Part shown: positions 1 through 8,291 of the stretch, one piece after another
Layout of the letters: each line of letters begins with the position of its first letter
How positions within the stretch are numbered: the first letter of the stretch is position 1
Source of the DNA: Mycobacterium sp. D16R12
GTDB taxonomy: Bacteria > Actinomycetota > Actinomycetes > Mycobacteriales > Mycobacteriaceae
Direction of reading: 5' to 3'
Assembly: GCF_002013465.1 (NCBI RefSeq)
Contig: NZ_MAFC01000010.1
Coordinates: forward strand, 1 to 64,000
Length of the DNA: 64,000 nt
Translations under genes and position numbers: made by a program
The notes under the pieces: generated by a model
The model's database searches: none
What the model was told of the DNA's origin: nothing
Seen by the model: the letters and a program-made list of their open reading frames with translations, nothing else

Positions 1-185
1 TTCGCCTGCGCACCCCACTACAGACTCCTGGACTACGGCTGGACCACCCGAAAACACAAAAACGGCACCACCAAATGGACACCCCACCACACCTCCAACT
101 CGAAGAGCCAACCACCAACACCCCGACCGGCTCATCCCAGAACCGGTATGAGTGCGCGCACCTCGCTCACCTGGCATGCTGGTGA
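1..185 (+). pseudogene. 3' tail of an HNH/DUF222 (13E12-type) protein, apparently frameshifted
   Basis: The window opens inside a reading frame whose product resembles the C-terminal end of mycobacterial DUF222/HNH endonuclease-like proteins: a Cys-x-x-His segment (CAPHYRLL) and then GWTTRKHKNGTTKWTP. After codon 82-84 the family-like continuation (PPHLQLEEPTTNTPTG) lies in the -1 frame, through the C run at 82-85, and ends at TGA 183-185. The original frame instead runs on without a stop into the next small gene. This looks like a 1-nt deletion in a C run, either genuine or an assembly error. The N-terminal part and catalytic HNH residues lie outside the window, so the family call rests on a short tail. 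Confidence 0.5.
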
Positions 186-186
186 T

Positions 187-393
187 ATGCCTGGTAAGGA
201 AATCGATAAGCAGCGGGCAAATGCCGCGCTGGCGGTGATCCGTCAGCACCCGGGGATGGCGCTGTTCGCCGCCGTCCCGGTGCTGGCAGTGCTCGGAGCG
301 GTGTGGTGGATCGCGGGTCTCGGCTGGGCGCTGGTGCTCACCGTCGTCATCGTGCTCGCCGGTGGCGCCGCGATCGTCATGCGCCGCAGCTGA
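187..393 (+). CDS. small hypothetical membrane protein (68 aa)
   Basis: Short reading frame beginning MPGKEIDKQR. A basic, polar N-terminus is followed by two hydrophobic stretches (about residues 18-38 and 41-62) and a short MRRS tail, suggesting a two-span inner-membrane protein. An in-frame ATG at 148 would add 13 residues, but those codons overlap the tail of the preceding HNH gene, so ATG 187 is preferred. No family is recognised and no function is proposed. Confidence 0.55.
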   Translation: MPGKEIDKQRANAALAVIRQHPGMALFAAVPVLAVLGAVWWIAGLGWALVLTVVIVLAGGAAIVMRRS

Positions 394-481
394 TTTAGCT
401 CGCGACTATTGGGTGCGAGCTCGCGCCCAGCTTCTCTCTCGCTGTTCGCTGTAGGCGAACGCCCTGCCAGTTGTAAGTATG

Positions 482-487
482 TAATCT
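482..487 (+). promoter_or_regulatory. -10 element TAATCT, leaderless promoter
   Basis: TAATCT fits the mycobacterial TANNNT -10 consensus and ends 7 nt before ATG 495. Transcription would therefore start at or next to the start codon. No Shine-Dalgarno sequence precedes the gene. Confidence 0.5.
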
Positions 488-494
488 TGTAATC

Positions 495-1019
495 ATGAAA
501 CGAGATCAACAATCCGACGCTTCCGACGCCGCGGATTGGTTCGCCGGGCGCCTGCCCGACGGCTGGTTCAGCGGTGACCCCGAAGTGGTCGTTGACCGCG
601 AAGAAATCACCGTCATTGGTCGGCTGACCGCCGATGAGGACGACAAAGAAAGCGAGGCTCGCGCATCGGGCCGTGCCTCTCGCTTCCGGGAAGAGACTCG
701 CTCTCATCGAATGCGCATCGCCGACGAGGCGCAGGCCCGGTATGGACGCAAGGTTTCCTGGGGTGTCGATGTTGGCGCCGCTGAGGCAACAGAGCGAATC
801 CTGTTCACCCACATCGCCGTTCCGGTGATGACGCGGCTGCGACAGCCCGAGCGTCAGGTGCTCGACACTCTGGTCGAGGCCGGAGTCGCCCGCTCCCGCG
901 CCGACGCGCTGGCCTGGGCGGTGCGGCTGGTCGGTGAGCACACCGAGGACTGGCTGGACAAGCTACGCGGCGCCATGACGGAGGTTCGGGATCTGCGAAC
1001 CCAGGGTCCGCAGCTCTAG
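495..1019 (+). CDS. conserved hypothetical protein (174 aa)
   Basis: Soluble, charged protein without signal peptide or membrane segments. The N-terminal half is acidic and includes a [14 protein letters not shown] segment. The C-terminal 65 residues (from [17 protein letters not shown]) look like a helical domain, in the style of small DNA-binding or antitoxin-like folds, but no diagnostic motif is visible. The 3' end overlaps the convergent ABC gene by 4 nt. The start is supported by a -10 hexamer 7 nt upstream. Function unknown. Confidence 0.75.
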   Translation: MKRDQQSDASDAADWFAGRLPDGWFSGDPEVVVDREEITVIGRLTADEDDKESEARASGRASRFREETRSHRMRIADEAQARYGRKVSWGVDVGAAEATERILFTHIAVPVMTRLRQPERQVLDTLVEAGVARSRADALAWAVRLVGEHTEDWLDKLRGAMTEVRDLRTQGPQL

Positions 1020-2911
1020 GCCTGCGTCATCGCGAAGTAGGCGCCTCGGCGCGCCAGGAGTTCAGCATGGGTGCCGCTCTCGACGACGCTGCCGCCATCC
1101 ATCACCACGATCCGGTCGGCATCACGAATGGTGGAAAGCCGATGGGCGATAATGAAACTCGTCCTATCTCGGCGCAGCTCGGCCATGGCCTGCTGGATCC
1201 GCAGCTCGGTTCGGGTATCCACCGAACTCGTTGCCTCATCGAGTATTAGCAGCTGTGGACGCGCCAGGAACGCCCGCGCGATAGTGATCAACTGTTTCTC
1301 GCCGGCGCTGATGTTCTCACCGTCGTCGGCGATCCTGGTGTCATATCCGTCGGGAAGTGTCTGCACGAACCGGTCCACATAGGCGGCACGTCCCGCTTCC
1401 CGAACTTCGTCTTCGGAGGCCCCGGGCCGCCCATAGGCAATGTTCTCGGCAATGGATCCGCCGAACAGCCAGGTGTCCTGCAGTACCATCCCCATCCGCG
1501 ACCGCAGGTCATGACGGCTCATCATCGAGATATCCACGCCGTCAAGCAGTATTCGCCCTGAGTCGACGTCGTAGAAGCGCATCAGCAGGTTCACCAGAGT
1601 GGTCTTTCCCGCCCCGGTCGGCCCGACGATCGCGACCGTCTGCCCCGGTTCGACGGTGAGTGACAGTCCGTCGATCACCGGGGTATCGGGGGAGTAGCCA
1701 AAGCTGATGTTCTCGAACTCGACACTGGGAGACCCGACAGGAATCGAGGCCGGAGATACCGGGTCCGCCGATTCTTCGTCGGCATCGAGCAGCTCGAAAA
1801 CCCTTTCGGCGCTGGCGAGTCCGGACTGCAAAGTGTTGTACATGGCGGCCACCTGCGTCAGCGGCATATTGAATTGCCGCACATACTGCGTGAATGCCTG
1901 GATGCTGCCCAGGGTCAGATCGCCCGAGGCGACCTTGAGGCCGCCCACCACGGCCACCGCCACATAGCTCAGATTTCCGATGAACGCCGTTGCCGGTGAT
2001 ACCAACCCCGAGAAGAACTGCGCACCAAAGGAACTTCGGTATACTTTGGCGTTTCGATCCGCGAAGATCGCCTCCGCTTCCGCGCGATGCCCGTACGTCT
2101 TGACGATGGTGAAACCGCTGTACGTCTCCTCGATATGCGCGTTCAGTTTCCCGGTGTTGGCCCATTGAGCCACGAACAGCAGTTGCGACCTGCGGGCGAT
2201 CGTGCGTGTCACCCATAGGGACATCGGCACCGTCGCGAGCGTGATCGCGGCCAGCAGCGGCGAAATGCTGAGCATCATTGCCAGCACCGCCACCAGCGTC
2301 AACATCGAGCTCAGCAGTTGGTTGATGCTCATCTGCAGAGATGTCTGGATATTGTCCACATCGTTGGTGACGCGACTGAGAATCTCACCGCGCTGACGGG
2401 AATCGAAGTACGACAATGGAAGCCGGTGCAGTTTGTCTTCTACGTCGGCGCGGAGGGCCACCACGGTCCGCTGCACGGTGACGTTGAGAAGCCGCGCCTG
2501 CGCCCACGCCAACAACCCGGCCACCAGATACAAACTCAAAGCCATCGCCAACGTCATCCCCACCGCACGGAAGTCGACACCCGTCCCGGGTATGACGTTC
2601 ATGCCGGACAGCATCTGCGCGAACTGGCCGTCCCCCCGGGCACGGGCGGCCTCGACGGCCTGTTCCTTGGTTAGCCCCGCGGGCAGCTCCCGTCCGATTA
2701 CTCCGTTGAACAACAGATCGGTGGCGTGCCCCAGGATGCGCGGCCCGATTACCCCGATCGCGATACCCGTCATCGAGAGGGTAATCACCGCGGCGGTCAG
2801 AAGCCGTTGCGGAGTGAGACGCTTCACCGTCCGTATGGCGGTGCCGCGGAAGTCTCGGGAACGTTCAGCGGGCCCCTGCTGTACGCCCCGAAATCCGATC
2901 GCTCGAGTCAT
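1016..2911 (-). CDS. ABC exporter half-transporter, Rv1272c type (631 aa)
   Basis: An N-terminal six-helix ABC exporter membrane domain (about residues 30-330) is followed by a nucleotide-binding domain. Walker [10 protein letters not shown] is near residue 429, Walker [11 protein letters not shown] near 553 with the catalytic Glu, and the switch His in IIAHRLS near 588. The signature is ISAGEKQ rather than LSGGQ. Start ATG 2911 overlaps the stop of the upstream partner (ATGA), so the two are translationally coupled. The 631-aa length matches M. tuberculosis Rv1272c, a half-transporter linked in the literature to lipid or drug transport. With its neighbour it should form a heterodimeric exporter in which this subunit supplies the active ATPase residues. 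The substrate is not readable from sequence. Confidence 0.9.
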   Translation of the reverse strand: MTRAIGFRGVQQGPAERSRDFRGTAIRTVKRLTPQRLLTAAVITLSMTGIAIGVIGPRILGHATDLLFNGVIGRELPAGLTKEQAVEAARARGDGQFAQMLSGMNVIPGTGVDFRAVGMTLAMALSLYLVAGLLAWAQARLLNVTVQRTVVALRADVEDKLHRLPLSYFDSRQRGEILSRVTNDVDNIQTSLQMSINQLLSSMLTLVAVLAMMLSISPLLAAITLATVPMSLWVTRTIARRSQLLFVAQWANTGKLNAHIEETYSGFTIVKTYGHRAEAEAIFADRNAKVYRSSFGAQFFSGLVSPATAFIGNLSYVAVAVVGGLKVASGDLTLGSIQAFTQYVRQFNMPLTQVAAMYNTLQSGLASAERVFELLDADEESADPVSPASIPVGSPSVEFENISFGYSPDTPVIDGLSLTVEPGQTVAIVGPTGAGKTTLVNLLMRFYDVDSGRILLDGVDISMMSRHDLRSRMGMVLQDTWLFGGSIAENIAYGRPGASEDEVREAGRAAYVDRFVQTLPDGYDTRIADDGENISAGEKQLITIARAFLARPQLLILDEATSSVDTRTELRIQQAMAELRRDRTSFIIAHRLSTIRDADRIVVMDGGSVVESGTHAELLARRGAYFAMTQA

Positions 2912-4647
2912 ACCTGCAACACCGCCTGCGAGTCGCAGATCTCCCGGTACATTCCGCAGCACCCCAGCAGCTCGGCATGGGTACCCACCGCGGCGACCCG
3001 GCCATCCTCCAGTACTACGATCTGGTCGGCATCCATGATCGTCGAAATACGTTGTGCCACTACGACGATAGTCGCGCTCGAGGAAACGCCGCGCAACGCT
3101 TCTCTCAGTCGCGCGTCGGTGCGCACGTCCAATACCGAGAACGCGTCATCGAATAGGTAGATACTCGGACGACGAACCACCGCGCGTGCGATCGCAATGC
3201 GCTGACGCTGCCCGCCCGAGAAGTTGATGCCGCCCTGCGATACCGGCATCTGTAGGCCTGCGCCATGTGCTCGGACGAAATCCGCAGCCTGCGCAACCTG
3301 CAGTGCCTCCCACATCTCATCCTCGGTGGCATCCGCCTTGCCGTAACGCAGATTGCTTTCCACCGTCCCGGAGAACAGGTATCCCCGTTGTGGAACCAAA
3401 CCGATTACGGTCCAGAGGTTCTCGGGGTCATACCGCCGGACATCGTTACCGCCCACGAGTACCGAACCGGCCGTCACATCGTGCAAGCGGGGGACCAGCG
3501 ACACCAGCGTGCTTTTGCCGCATCCGGTCGCGCCGACCACGGCGGTGACCGTTCCGGGCCGTGCCGTGAAGGAAACCCCGTCCAGAACAGCGCGTTCGGC
3601 GCCGGGATAGCGGAACCCCGCATTAGCGAACTCAACGGTGGGATCCATGGCGTCGACGCCAACAGGATCCGCCGGGGCCGTGATGGATCCGACCGTTTCG
3701 AACACCTCGGTAATCCGTTCGCCGCACGCCGATGCGCGCGGCACCATGATGGCCAGCATCGTGAGCATCATCATCGACATGAGGATCTGCAAGAAGTAGG
3801 ACAGGAAGGCCACCAGCGATCCCACCTGCATCTGGCCCTGATCGATGCGTAGCCCGCCGAACCAGATCAGCGCCACGCTGGAGGTGTTGATGACCAGCGA
3901 GGTGGTGGGCAACATCAGGGCTTGCCACCGGCCCGCAGCTAGGGCCGCCTCGGATACTTCAGCGTTGGCCGCGCCAAATCGGGTGCGCTCCACCGCTTCC
4001 CGGGTAAATGCGCGTACCACCCGAATGCCGGTCAATTGTTCACGCATGACTCGGTTGATGCCGTCGATGAGTCGCTGCATTCTGCGGAAGATCGGCAGCA
4101 TCGACCGCACGATGTACCAGTTGGCCAAACCGAGCGCCGGCATACTCACGATGAGCAGCCAGGACAGCCCTGCGTTCTGGTGAATCGCCATGGCGATACC
4201 GCCGATGCACATGATCGGCGCCGTCACCAGCATGGTGCAGGTGACCTGGACCAGCAGCTGCAGCTGCTGCACGTCATTGGTGGTGCGGGTCAATAACGTA
4301 GGTGCACCGAATCCGGCCGACTCCTCGGCGGAGAAGCCGGTGATGTGATGGAACAGCGCCCACCGCATATCGCGGCCGAACCCCATACCCGTCCTGGACC
4401 CGAAATACACCGCGCCGATCGAGCAGACGATCTGCACCAGTGTCACCCCGAGCATCACCATGCCCAGCCGCATGATCGTGGGCGTATCGCCTTGTGCCAC
4501 CCCGTCGTCGATGATCGCTGCATTGACGGTCGGCAGATACAGCGACGCCAGTGTGCTGACGATCTGCAGCGTGACGACGACGGCGACCAGGCTGCGGTAG
4601 GGGCGGACATAACGTGACAGGAGGGCCCGCAACTGACCCTGAGGCAT
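2908..4647 (-). CDS. ABC exporter half-transporter with degenerate NBD, Rv1273c type (579 aa)
   Basis: First gene of the two-gene exporter operon. Membrane domain about residues 15-310. The nucleotide-binding domain has Walker [10 protein letters not shown] (about 372) and a canonical signature FSGGQRQ (about 474). Walker B ends in FDDAFS, with Asp replacing the catalytic Glu, and the H-loop reads VAQRIS, with Gln replacing His. This subunit therefore forms the degenerate site while lending its intact signature to the partner's site. An ATG-less extension to 4911 is possible, but it lacks family similarity and overlaps the divergent lprB promoter. ATG 4647 is preceded by GACAGT (4655-4660, minus strand) at leaderless spacing. 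Confidence 0.9.
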   Translation of the reverse strand: MPQGQLRALLSRYVRPYRSLVAVVVTLQIVSTLASLYLPTVNAAIIDDGVAQGDTPTIMRLGMVMLGVTLVQIVCSIGAVYFGSRTGMGFGRDMRWALFHHITGFSAEESAGFGAPTLLTRTTNDVQQLQLLVQVTCTMLVTAPIMCIGGIAMAIHQNAGLSWLLIVSMPALGLANWYIVRSMLPIFRRMQRLIDGINRVMREQLTGIRVVRAFTREAVERTRFGAANAEVSEAALAAGRWQALMLPTTSLVINTSSVALIWFGGLRIDQGQMQVGSLVAFLSYFLQILMSMMMLTMLAIMVPRASACGERITEVFETVGSITAPADPVGVDAMDPTVEFANAGFRYPGAERAVLDGVSFTARPGTVTAVVGATGCGKSTLVSLVPRLHDVTAGSVLVGGNDVRRYDPENLWTVIGLVPQRGYLFSGTVESNLRYGKADATEDEMWEALQVAQAADFVRAHGAGLQMPVSQGGINFSGGQRQRIAIARAVVRRPSIYLFDDAFSVLDVRTDARLREALRGVSSSATIVVVAQRISTIMDADQIVVLEDGRVAAVGTHAELLGCCGMYREICDSQAVLQV

Positions 4648-4748
4648 GGGCACCACTGTCGCACACGCTGGACGTGGTCTTCGCGCAAGTGGCTCATCGC
4701 CGTCCGTAACAAACCCGCAGCTCAGTGGTTGACTCAGGTTTGTGCCGC

Positions 4749-4754
4749 TACAGT
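4749..4754 (+). promoter_or_regulatory. -10 element TACAGT before lprB, leaderless
   Basis: TACAGT ends 6 nt before GTG 4761. TTGACT at 4729-4734 could act as a -35, but the spacer would be only 14 nt, so the -10 is the main support. Confidence 0.45.
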
Positions 4755-4760
4755 GCACAT

Positions 4761-5348
4761 GTGAGGTTGGGCTTGGATTCGCGCAACGTGTGGGGCAGGT
4801 GTGCTGTCGCGCTGGCGATGGTTGCACTCGTGTTGGCCGGCTGTTCGGGCGGTGATAAGTCCGATGAGCCCAATGGCAATGCACCGAATGCGACGGCGCC
4901 GGCACAGACAAAATCCAAGGGCGTCGAAGGTCCGATGTTCACGGAGTGCGGCGGAGTCAGTGACCAGGCGATGACGCAGACGACCAAGGTCATGGGCCTG
5001 GTCGGCACCGCCAAGAACTCTGTCGGGTGCGTCTGGCTTCGCGGTGGAAGCATCGTGGGACCGCACTTTTCCTTCAACTGGTACCGCGGCAGCCCCATCG
5101 GTCGCGAGCGCGCGACGGAAGAGCGGACGCGCCCGAGTGTCGAGGACATCGAGATTGCCGGGTACAAGGGATTCATCGCTACCAACGGCTACCCGGGCAC
5201 CGTGACCACGCTGTGCGAGATCGGCATGGACTTCGGAAACGACTTCATCGAATGGTCCATCAACTTCGAGCCCGGATCAGGCGCACCCGACTCCTGTGAC
5301 GTGGCCAAGCAGCTGACCGAGACGTCCATCAAGGCGGCCAAGAAATGA
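4761..5348 (+). CDS. lprB: lipoprotein LprB, DUF3558 family (195 aa)
   Basis: The N-terminus is a short basic region and hydrophobic helix ending in lipobox LAGC, so the protein should be lipid-modified and anchored on the outer face of the plasma membrane. The mature part has the DUF3558 layout: paired cysteines (TECGG, GCVW, TLCE, DSCD) and a WYRGSPIGRER segment shared with the third gene of this cluster. GTG 4761 is chosen because the longer GTG 4725 start would put an unusual polar tail before the signal peptide, and because the -10 at 4749 points to 4761. The order (divergent ABC exporter, then lprB-lprC) matches Rv1272c-Rv1275. The molecular role is unknown. Confidence 0.88.
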   Translation: MRLGLDSRNVWGRCAVALAMVALVLAGCSGGDKSDEPNGNAPNATAPAQTKSKGVEGPMFTECGGVSDQAMTQTTKVMGLVGTAKNSVGCVWLRGGSIVGPHFSFNWYRGSPIGRERATEERTRPSVEDIEIAGYKGFIATNGYPGTVTTLCEIGMDFGNDFIEWSINFEPGSGAPDSCDVAKQLTETSIKAAKK

Positions 5349-5902
5349 CGTACCGGAAAACAAAGTCACTGTTCGCGGCGGCCTGCATCGCACTTGTCAC
5401 GTTTGGGTCGGCCGGCTGCGGCGGCACGGTCGCCGGTGAGGCGGTCATGCCGGGCAAGGGCGATCTGGGTGACGGCACGCCCGCCGAGCAGAAGTACCCC
5501 AATCTGCTCAAGGAGTGCGACGTTCTCACCACCGACGTTCTCGCCAAGTCTGTCGACGCCGACCCGAGGGACATTCAGAGCACCTTTGTGGGGGCGCTGT
5601 GCCGGTGGCAGGCCATGAGCAAGAGCGGCGGTCTCGTCGACATCACCCGCTTCTGGTTCGAGACCGGCAGCCTCGAAGCCGAAAAGGCCACAGCGAACAG
5701 TCTGAAATACAACGTTCAGGAACGGGCGATCCAGGGTATTCCGTCGATCGTGATGAAGCCGCCGGACCAGCCGGGCGCCTGTGGAGTTGCCAGCGACGCC
5801 GCAGGTGTTGTTGGATGGTGGGTCAACCCGCAGGGCCAAGGCGGAGACTCATGCACGCAGGCAATCAAATTGATGGAGATGACGCTGTCAGTGAACATCT
5901 GA
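5345..5902 (+). CDS. lprC: lipoprotein LprC, DUF3558 family (185 aa)
   Basis: Starts at ATG 5345, overlapping the lprB stop by 4 nt, so the pair is co-translated. The signal peptide ends in lipobox GSAGC followed by a Gly-rich linker. The mature domain shows the DUF3558 cysteine pattern (KECD, ALCRW, GACG, SCTQ) and a cluster of Trp and aromatic residues. Length is close to M. tuberculosis LprC (Rv1275). It is probably a cell-envelope-surface lipoprotein working with LprB. No enzymatic motif is visible. Confidence 0.87.
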   Translation: MTYRKTKSLFAAACIALVTFGSAGCGGTVAGEAVMPGKGDLGDGTPAEQKYPNLLKECDVLTTDVLAKSVDADPRDIQSTFVGALCRWQAMSKSGGLVDITRFWFETGSLEAEKATANSLKYNVQERAIQGIPSIVMKPPDQPGACGVASDAAGVVGWWVNPQGQGGDSCTQAIKLMEMTLSVNI

Positions 5903-6453
5903 CAGGTCGTGTTCGCTCGTCCCGTATCGCCGGGATACTGCTGTGTCTTGTGCTGGCCTCGGTAGTCCTGCTCGGCTCCGGATGCTCCGGCCACCACCGT
6001 GAACTCGACGGGCACGACGTGACGGTCGGGCATGACATCCGGGTCGGCCCCGTGTACTCCGAGTGCGGCAGCCTCACCACACCCGACATCGCGGCTGTCG
6101 TACACCGGGCTGACCTCAAGCTGATTGCAAAGACCCCCGCCGGATGTACGTGGTCTCCGAACGGATCATGGAGTGCGCTCCCGAACGTCACTCTCTCCTG
6201 GTATCGGGGTAGCCCGATCGGCCGCGAGCGGGAGGGCGAGGAACGGACGCGCGACGAGGTTAAGGACTTCTCGGCCGGAGGCAAGAGCGGTTTCATCAGT
6301 TCGACGTACGGAATGTGCGTCACCGCGTTGGAGTACGGGAACGGCCAGTTCTTCGAATTGGCGGTCACCCTGCTTGGCGCAGGTCACGGCACATCGTCGG
6401 ACGCCTGCCATTGCGCGATGAAGCTGTCCACCCAGGTAGCGGAGAAAGTCTGA
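5851..6453 (+). CDS. third DUF3558 lipoprotein, LprB paralogue (200 aa)
   Basis: Begins within the last 52 nt of lprC in another frame and encodes a lipoprotein signal with lipobox GSGC. The mature part parallels LprB closely: GPVYSECG, a Cys-Trp pair, WYRGSPIGRER, EERTR, and C-terminal DACHC. A tandem duplication is therefore likely. ATG 5851 gives a long 25-residue pre-signal region. No better ATG or GTG lies between it and the signal helix, so the true start is uncertain. M. tuberculosis has only two genes at this place. The product is probably a cell-surface protein of unknown role. Confidence 0.78.
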   Translation: MHAGNQIDGDDAVSEHLTGRVRSSRIAGILLCLVLASVVLLGSGCSGHHRELDGHDVTVGHDIRVGPVYSECGSLTTPDIAAVVHRADLKLIAKTPAGCTWSPNGSWSALPNVTLSWYRGSPIGREREGEERTRDEVKDFSAGGKSGFISSTYGMCVTALEYGNGQFFELAVTLLGAGHGTSSDACHCAMKLSTQVAEKV

Positions 6454-6463
6454 GGGCGGCCCG

Positions 6464-6976
6464 CTAGCGCGGCACGTGAAACTTGGTCAGCGATCCGCCG
6501 GCCAGTTCGAGCCGCGACCATGGTGCGCGAGTCGTCAGCACCGCGATCGCCGAGGTAGGAAACTTCGTGGAGATCCGGTTCGCGGCCTCCGCGTTGCTGG
6601 TGCCGGTGTCGGCGAGCGCGAGCGCCAACTGCGACGTGGTGGGCTCATGCCCGACGACGAGCACGGTAGTCGCGGAATCCGGCACCCCGTTGATCTCGCC
6701 GAGGGTGATACCCACCGTCGAGTCGTAGAGCTTGTCGCTGAATCTGACGAGTTGGCTGTGGACCCCGGTCTGCGTCAGCGTCGCGCGGGTCCGGGTGGCT
6801 GTCGAACACAGCACCGCGTCGATCCGATTGAAGTTGTCTTGCAGCCAAGTGCCAGCCTGGGTGGCTTGTCGGGTACCGCGCAGATTCAGCGGACGCTGGT
6901 GATCGTCGACTCCGGGCGGATACGCCGACTTCGCATGCCGCATCAGGATCAGGGTGCGCTTGGCGTCCTCCGACAT
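6464..6976 (-). CDS. SixA-type histidine phosphatase, Rv1276c-like (170 aa)
   Basis: Histidine-phosphatase superfamily. The catalytic RHA motif is in LMRHAKS near residue 13, an Arg-rich segment STATRTRAT follows, and the second histidine is in VVGHEPT. Size and motifs fit phosphohistidine phosphatase SixA, which dephosphorylates phosphohistidine proteins. Substrates in mycobacteria are not defined. The start is ATG 6976 because the domain begins at once and a -10 lies 7 nt upstream; the longer frame to 7285 overlaps the divergent nuclease gene. It converges on the DUF3558 cluster. Confidence 0.85.
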   Translation of the reverse strand: MSEDAKRTLILMRHAKSAYPPGVDDHQRPLNLRGTRQATQAGTWLQDNFNRIDAVLCSTATRTRATLTQTGVHSQLVRFSDKLYDSTVGITLGEINGVPDSATTVLVVGHEPTTSQLALALADTGTSNAEAANRISTKFPTSAIAVLTTRAPWSRLELAGGSLTKFHVPR

Positions 6977-6983
6977 GATTCGT

Positions 6984-6989
6984 ACGGTA
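6984..6989 (-). promoter_or_regulatory. -10 element TACCGT (minus strand), leaderless
   Basis: On the minus strand TACCGT sits 7 nt before ATG 6976, fitting TANNNT at leaderless spacing. Confidence 0.45.
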
Positions 6990-7097
6990 GCCGGGGTACG
7001 CGATGAGCGCCGGGCAAATGCCAGACCTGTGGATAAGTCATCCGGCCGGACCCCAGAGGTCAGGCGCGGCCTCCCGAAGGTTGTCGGTACACGGCCA

Positions 7098-7103
7098 TAG
7101 ACT
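7098..7103 (+). promoter_or_regulatory. -10 element TAGACT, leaderless
   Basis: TAGACT ends 6 nt before GTG 7110. No Shine-Dalgarno lies between them, consistent with a leaderless nuclease operon mRNA. Confidence 0.5.
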
Positions 7104-7109
7104 TCGCAT

Positions 7110-8291
7110 GTGAAGTTCCTGCACACCGCTGACTGGCAGCTCGGCATGACACGGCATTTCCTTGCCGGTGAAGCCCAGCCGCAGTACTCAGCCGCGCGTC
7201 GGGAGGCCATCGCCTCCCTCGGCGAGGTTGCTGTGGCACAGGGTTGCGACTTCATGGTGGTGTGCGGAGACGTCTTCGAGTCCAATCAGCTGGCCCCGCG
7301 CGTGATCAGTCAGGCACTGGAGGTGATGCGGGGCGTCGGTGTGGACATCTATCTGCTTCCCGGCAACCACGATCCCCTGGACGCCGCCTCGGTGTACACC
7401 AGCGAGCTGTTCTTGGTTGAAAAGCCCGCGAACGTCCACGTGCTCGATACCGCGGGCATCCATCATGTGGCTCCCGGAGTTGAGCTGGTCGCGGTGCCGT
7501 GGCGATCGAAGGCGCCCACGCATGATCTCGTGGCCGAACAGCTAGAGGGTCTACCTGTCGACGGCACCCGGCGCATCGTGGTGGCTCACGGCGGTGTCGA
7601 CGTTCTCGATCCCGACCCGACGAAGCCTGCGCTCATCGCGTTGAAGGCCGTCGAGGACGCCCTTGCCCGTGGTGCCGTCCATTACGTGGCGCTGGGGGAT
7701 AAGCACTCCCGAACGCAGGTGGGTTCCAGTGGGCGGGTCTGGTACTCGGGCGCGCCTGAGGTCACCAATTACGACGATGTCGAATCCGATCCGGGACACG
7801 CCCTCGTGGTGAGTCTGGACGAATCGGGTGCGGTGCAGGTTGATGCCCATCACGTGGGCAGATGGCGGTTCGTCACGCTGCGGCGGTCGGTGGACAACGC
7901 GCGCGATATCGCCGATCTGGCACTCAACCTCGAACTGCTGCTCGACAAGGAACGCACGGTGGTGCGCCTGGCCTTGACCGGCACGCTCAGCGTGACCGAT
8001 AACGCCGTGCTGGAAGAGTGTCTGGACAAGTACACCCGGCTTTTCGCGAGTGTGCGGACATGGGAGCGGCACACCGATATCGCGGTGGTGCCCGCCGATG
8101 GAGAGTTCAGTGATCTCGGCGTCGGCGGCTTCGCCGAATCCGCGATAGCCGAGCTGAAGGAGATGGCAGCCGCCGGTGGAGATTCGTCCGCGGATGCTCA
8201 GGGCGCGTTGTCGTTGCTGTTGCGCCTCACATCGAGTGCCGGGCGAGGCGGTCCGGCCAGGGGCACATTGACAAGAGGGTCGGCGGCGTGA
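7110..8291 (+). CDS. SbcD-like metallophosphoesterase / DNA exonuclease, Rv1277-like (393 aa)
   Basis: Calcineurin-like metallophosphoesterase with the Mre11/SbcD motif series: HTADWQLG at the N-terminus, VVCGDVFES, LPGNHD, VAHGG and ALGDKHS. These residues bind the two metal ions of the nuclease site. The last codons overlap the GTG of the following SbcC-like gene (GTGA), a coupled pair as in Rv1277-Rv1278. It is likely the nuclease subunit of an Mre11-Rad50-type complex that processes DNA ends. It is distinct from canonical sbcCD and its in vivo substrate is not established. Confidence 0.88.
   Translation: MKFLHTADWQLGMTRHFLAGEAQPQYSAARREAIASLGEVAVAQGCDFMVVCGDVFESNQLAPRVISQALEVMRGVGVDIYLLPGNHDPLDAASVYTSELFLVEKPANVHVLDTAGIHHVAPGVELVAVPWRSKAPTHDLVAEQLEGLPVDGTRRIVVAHGGVDVLDPDPTKPALIALKAVEDALARGAVHYVALGDKHSRTQVGSSGRVWYSGAPEVTNYDDVESDPGHALVVSLDESGAVQVDAHHVGRWRFVTLRRSVDNARDIADLALNLELLLDKERTVVRLALTGTLSVTDNAVLEECLDKYTRLFASVRTWERHTDIAVVPADGEFSDLGVGGFAESAIAELKEMAAAGGDSSADAQGALSLLLRLTSSAGRGGPARGTLTRGSAA

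Noticed and set aside
4648..4911. 88-residue N-terminal extension of the Rv1273c-type ABC gene
   Set aside because: No family match, overlaps the divergent lprB start and promoter, and a better ATG with -10 exists at 4647.
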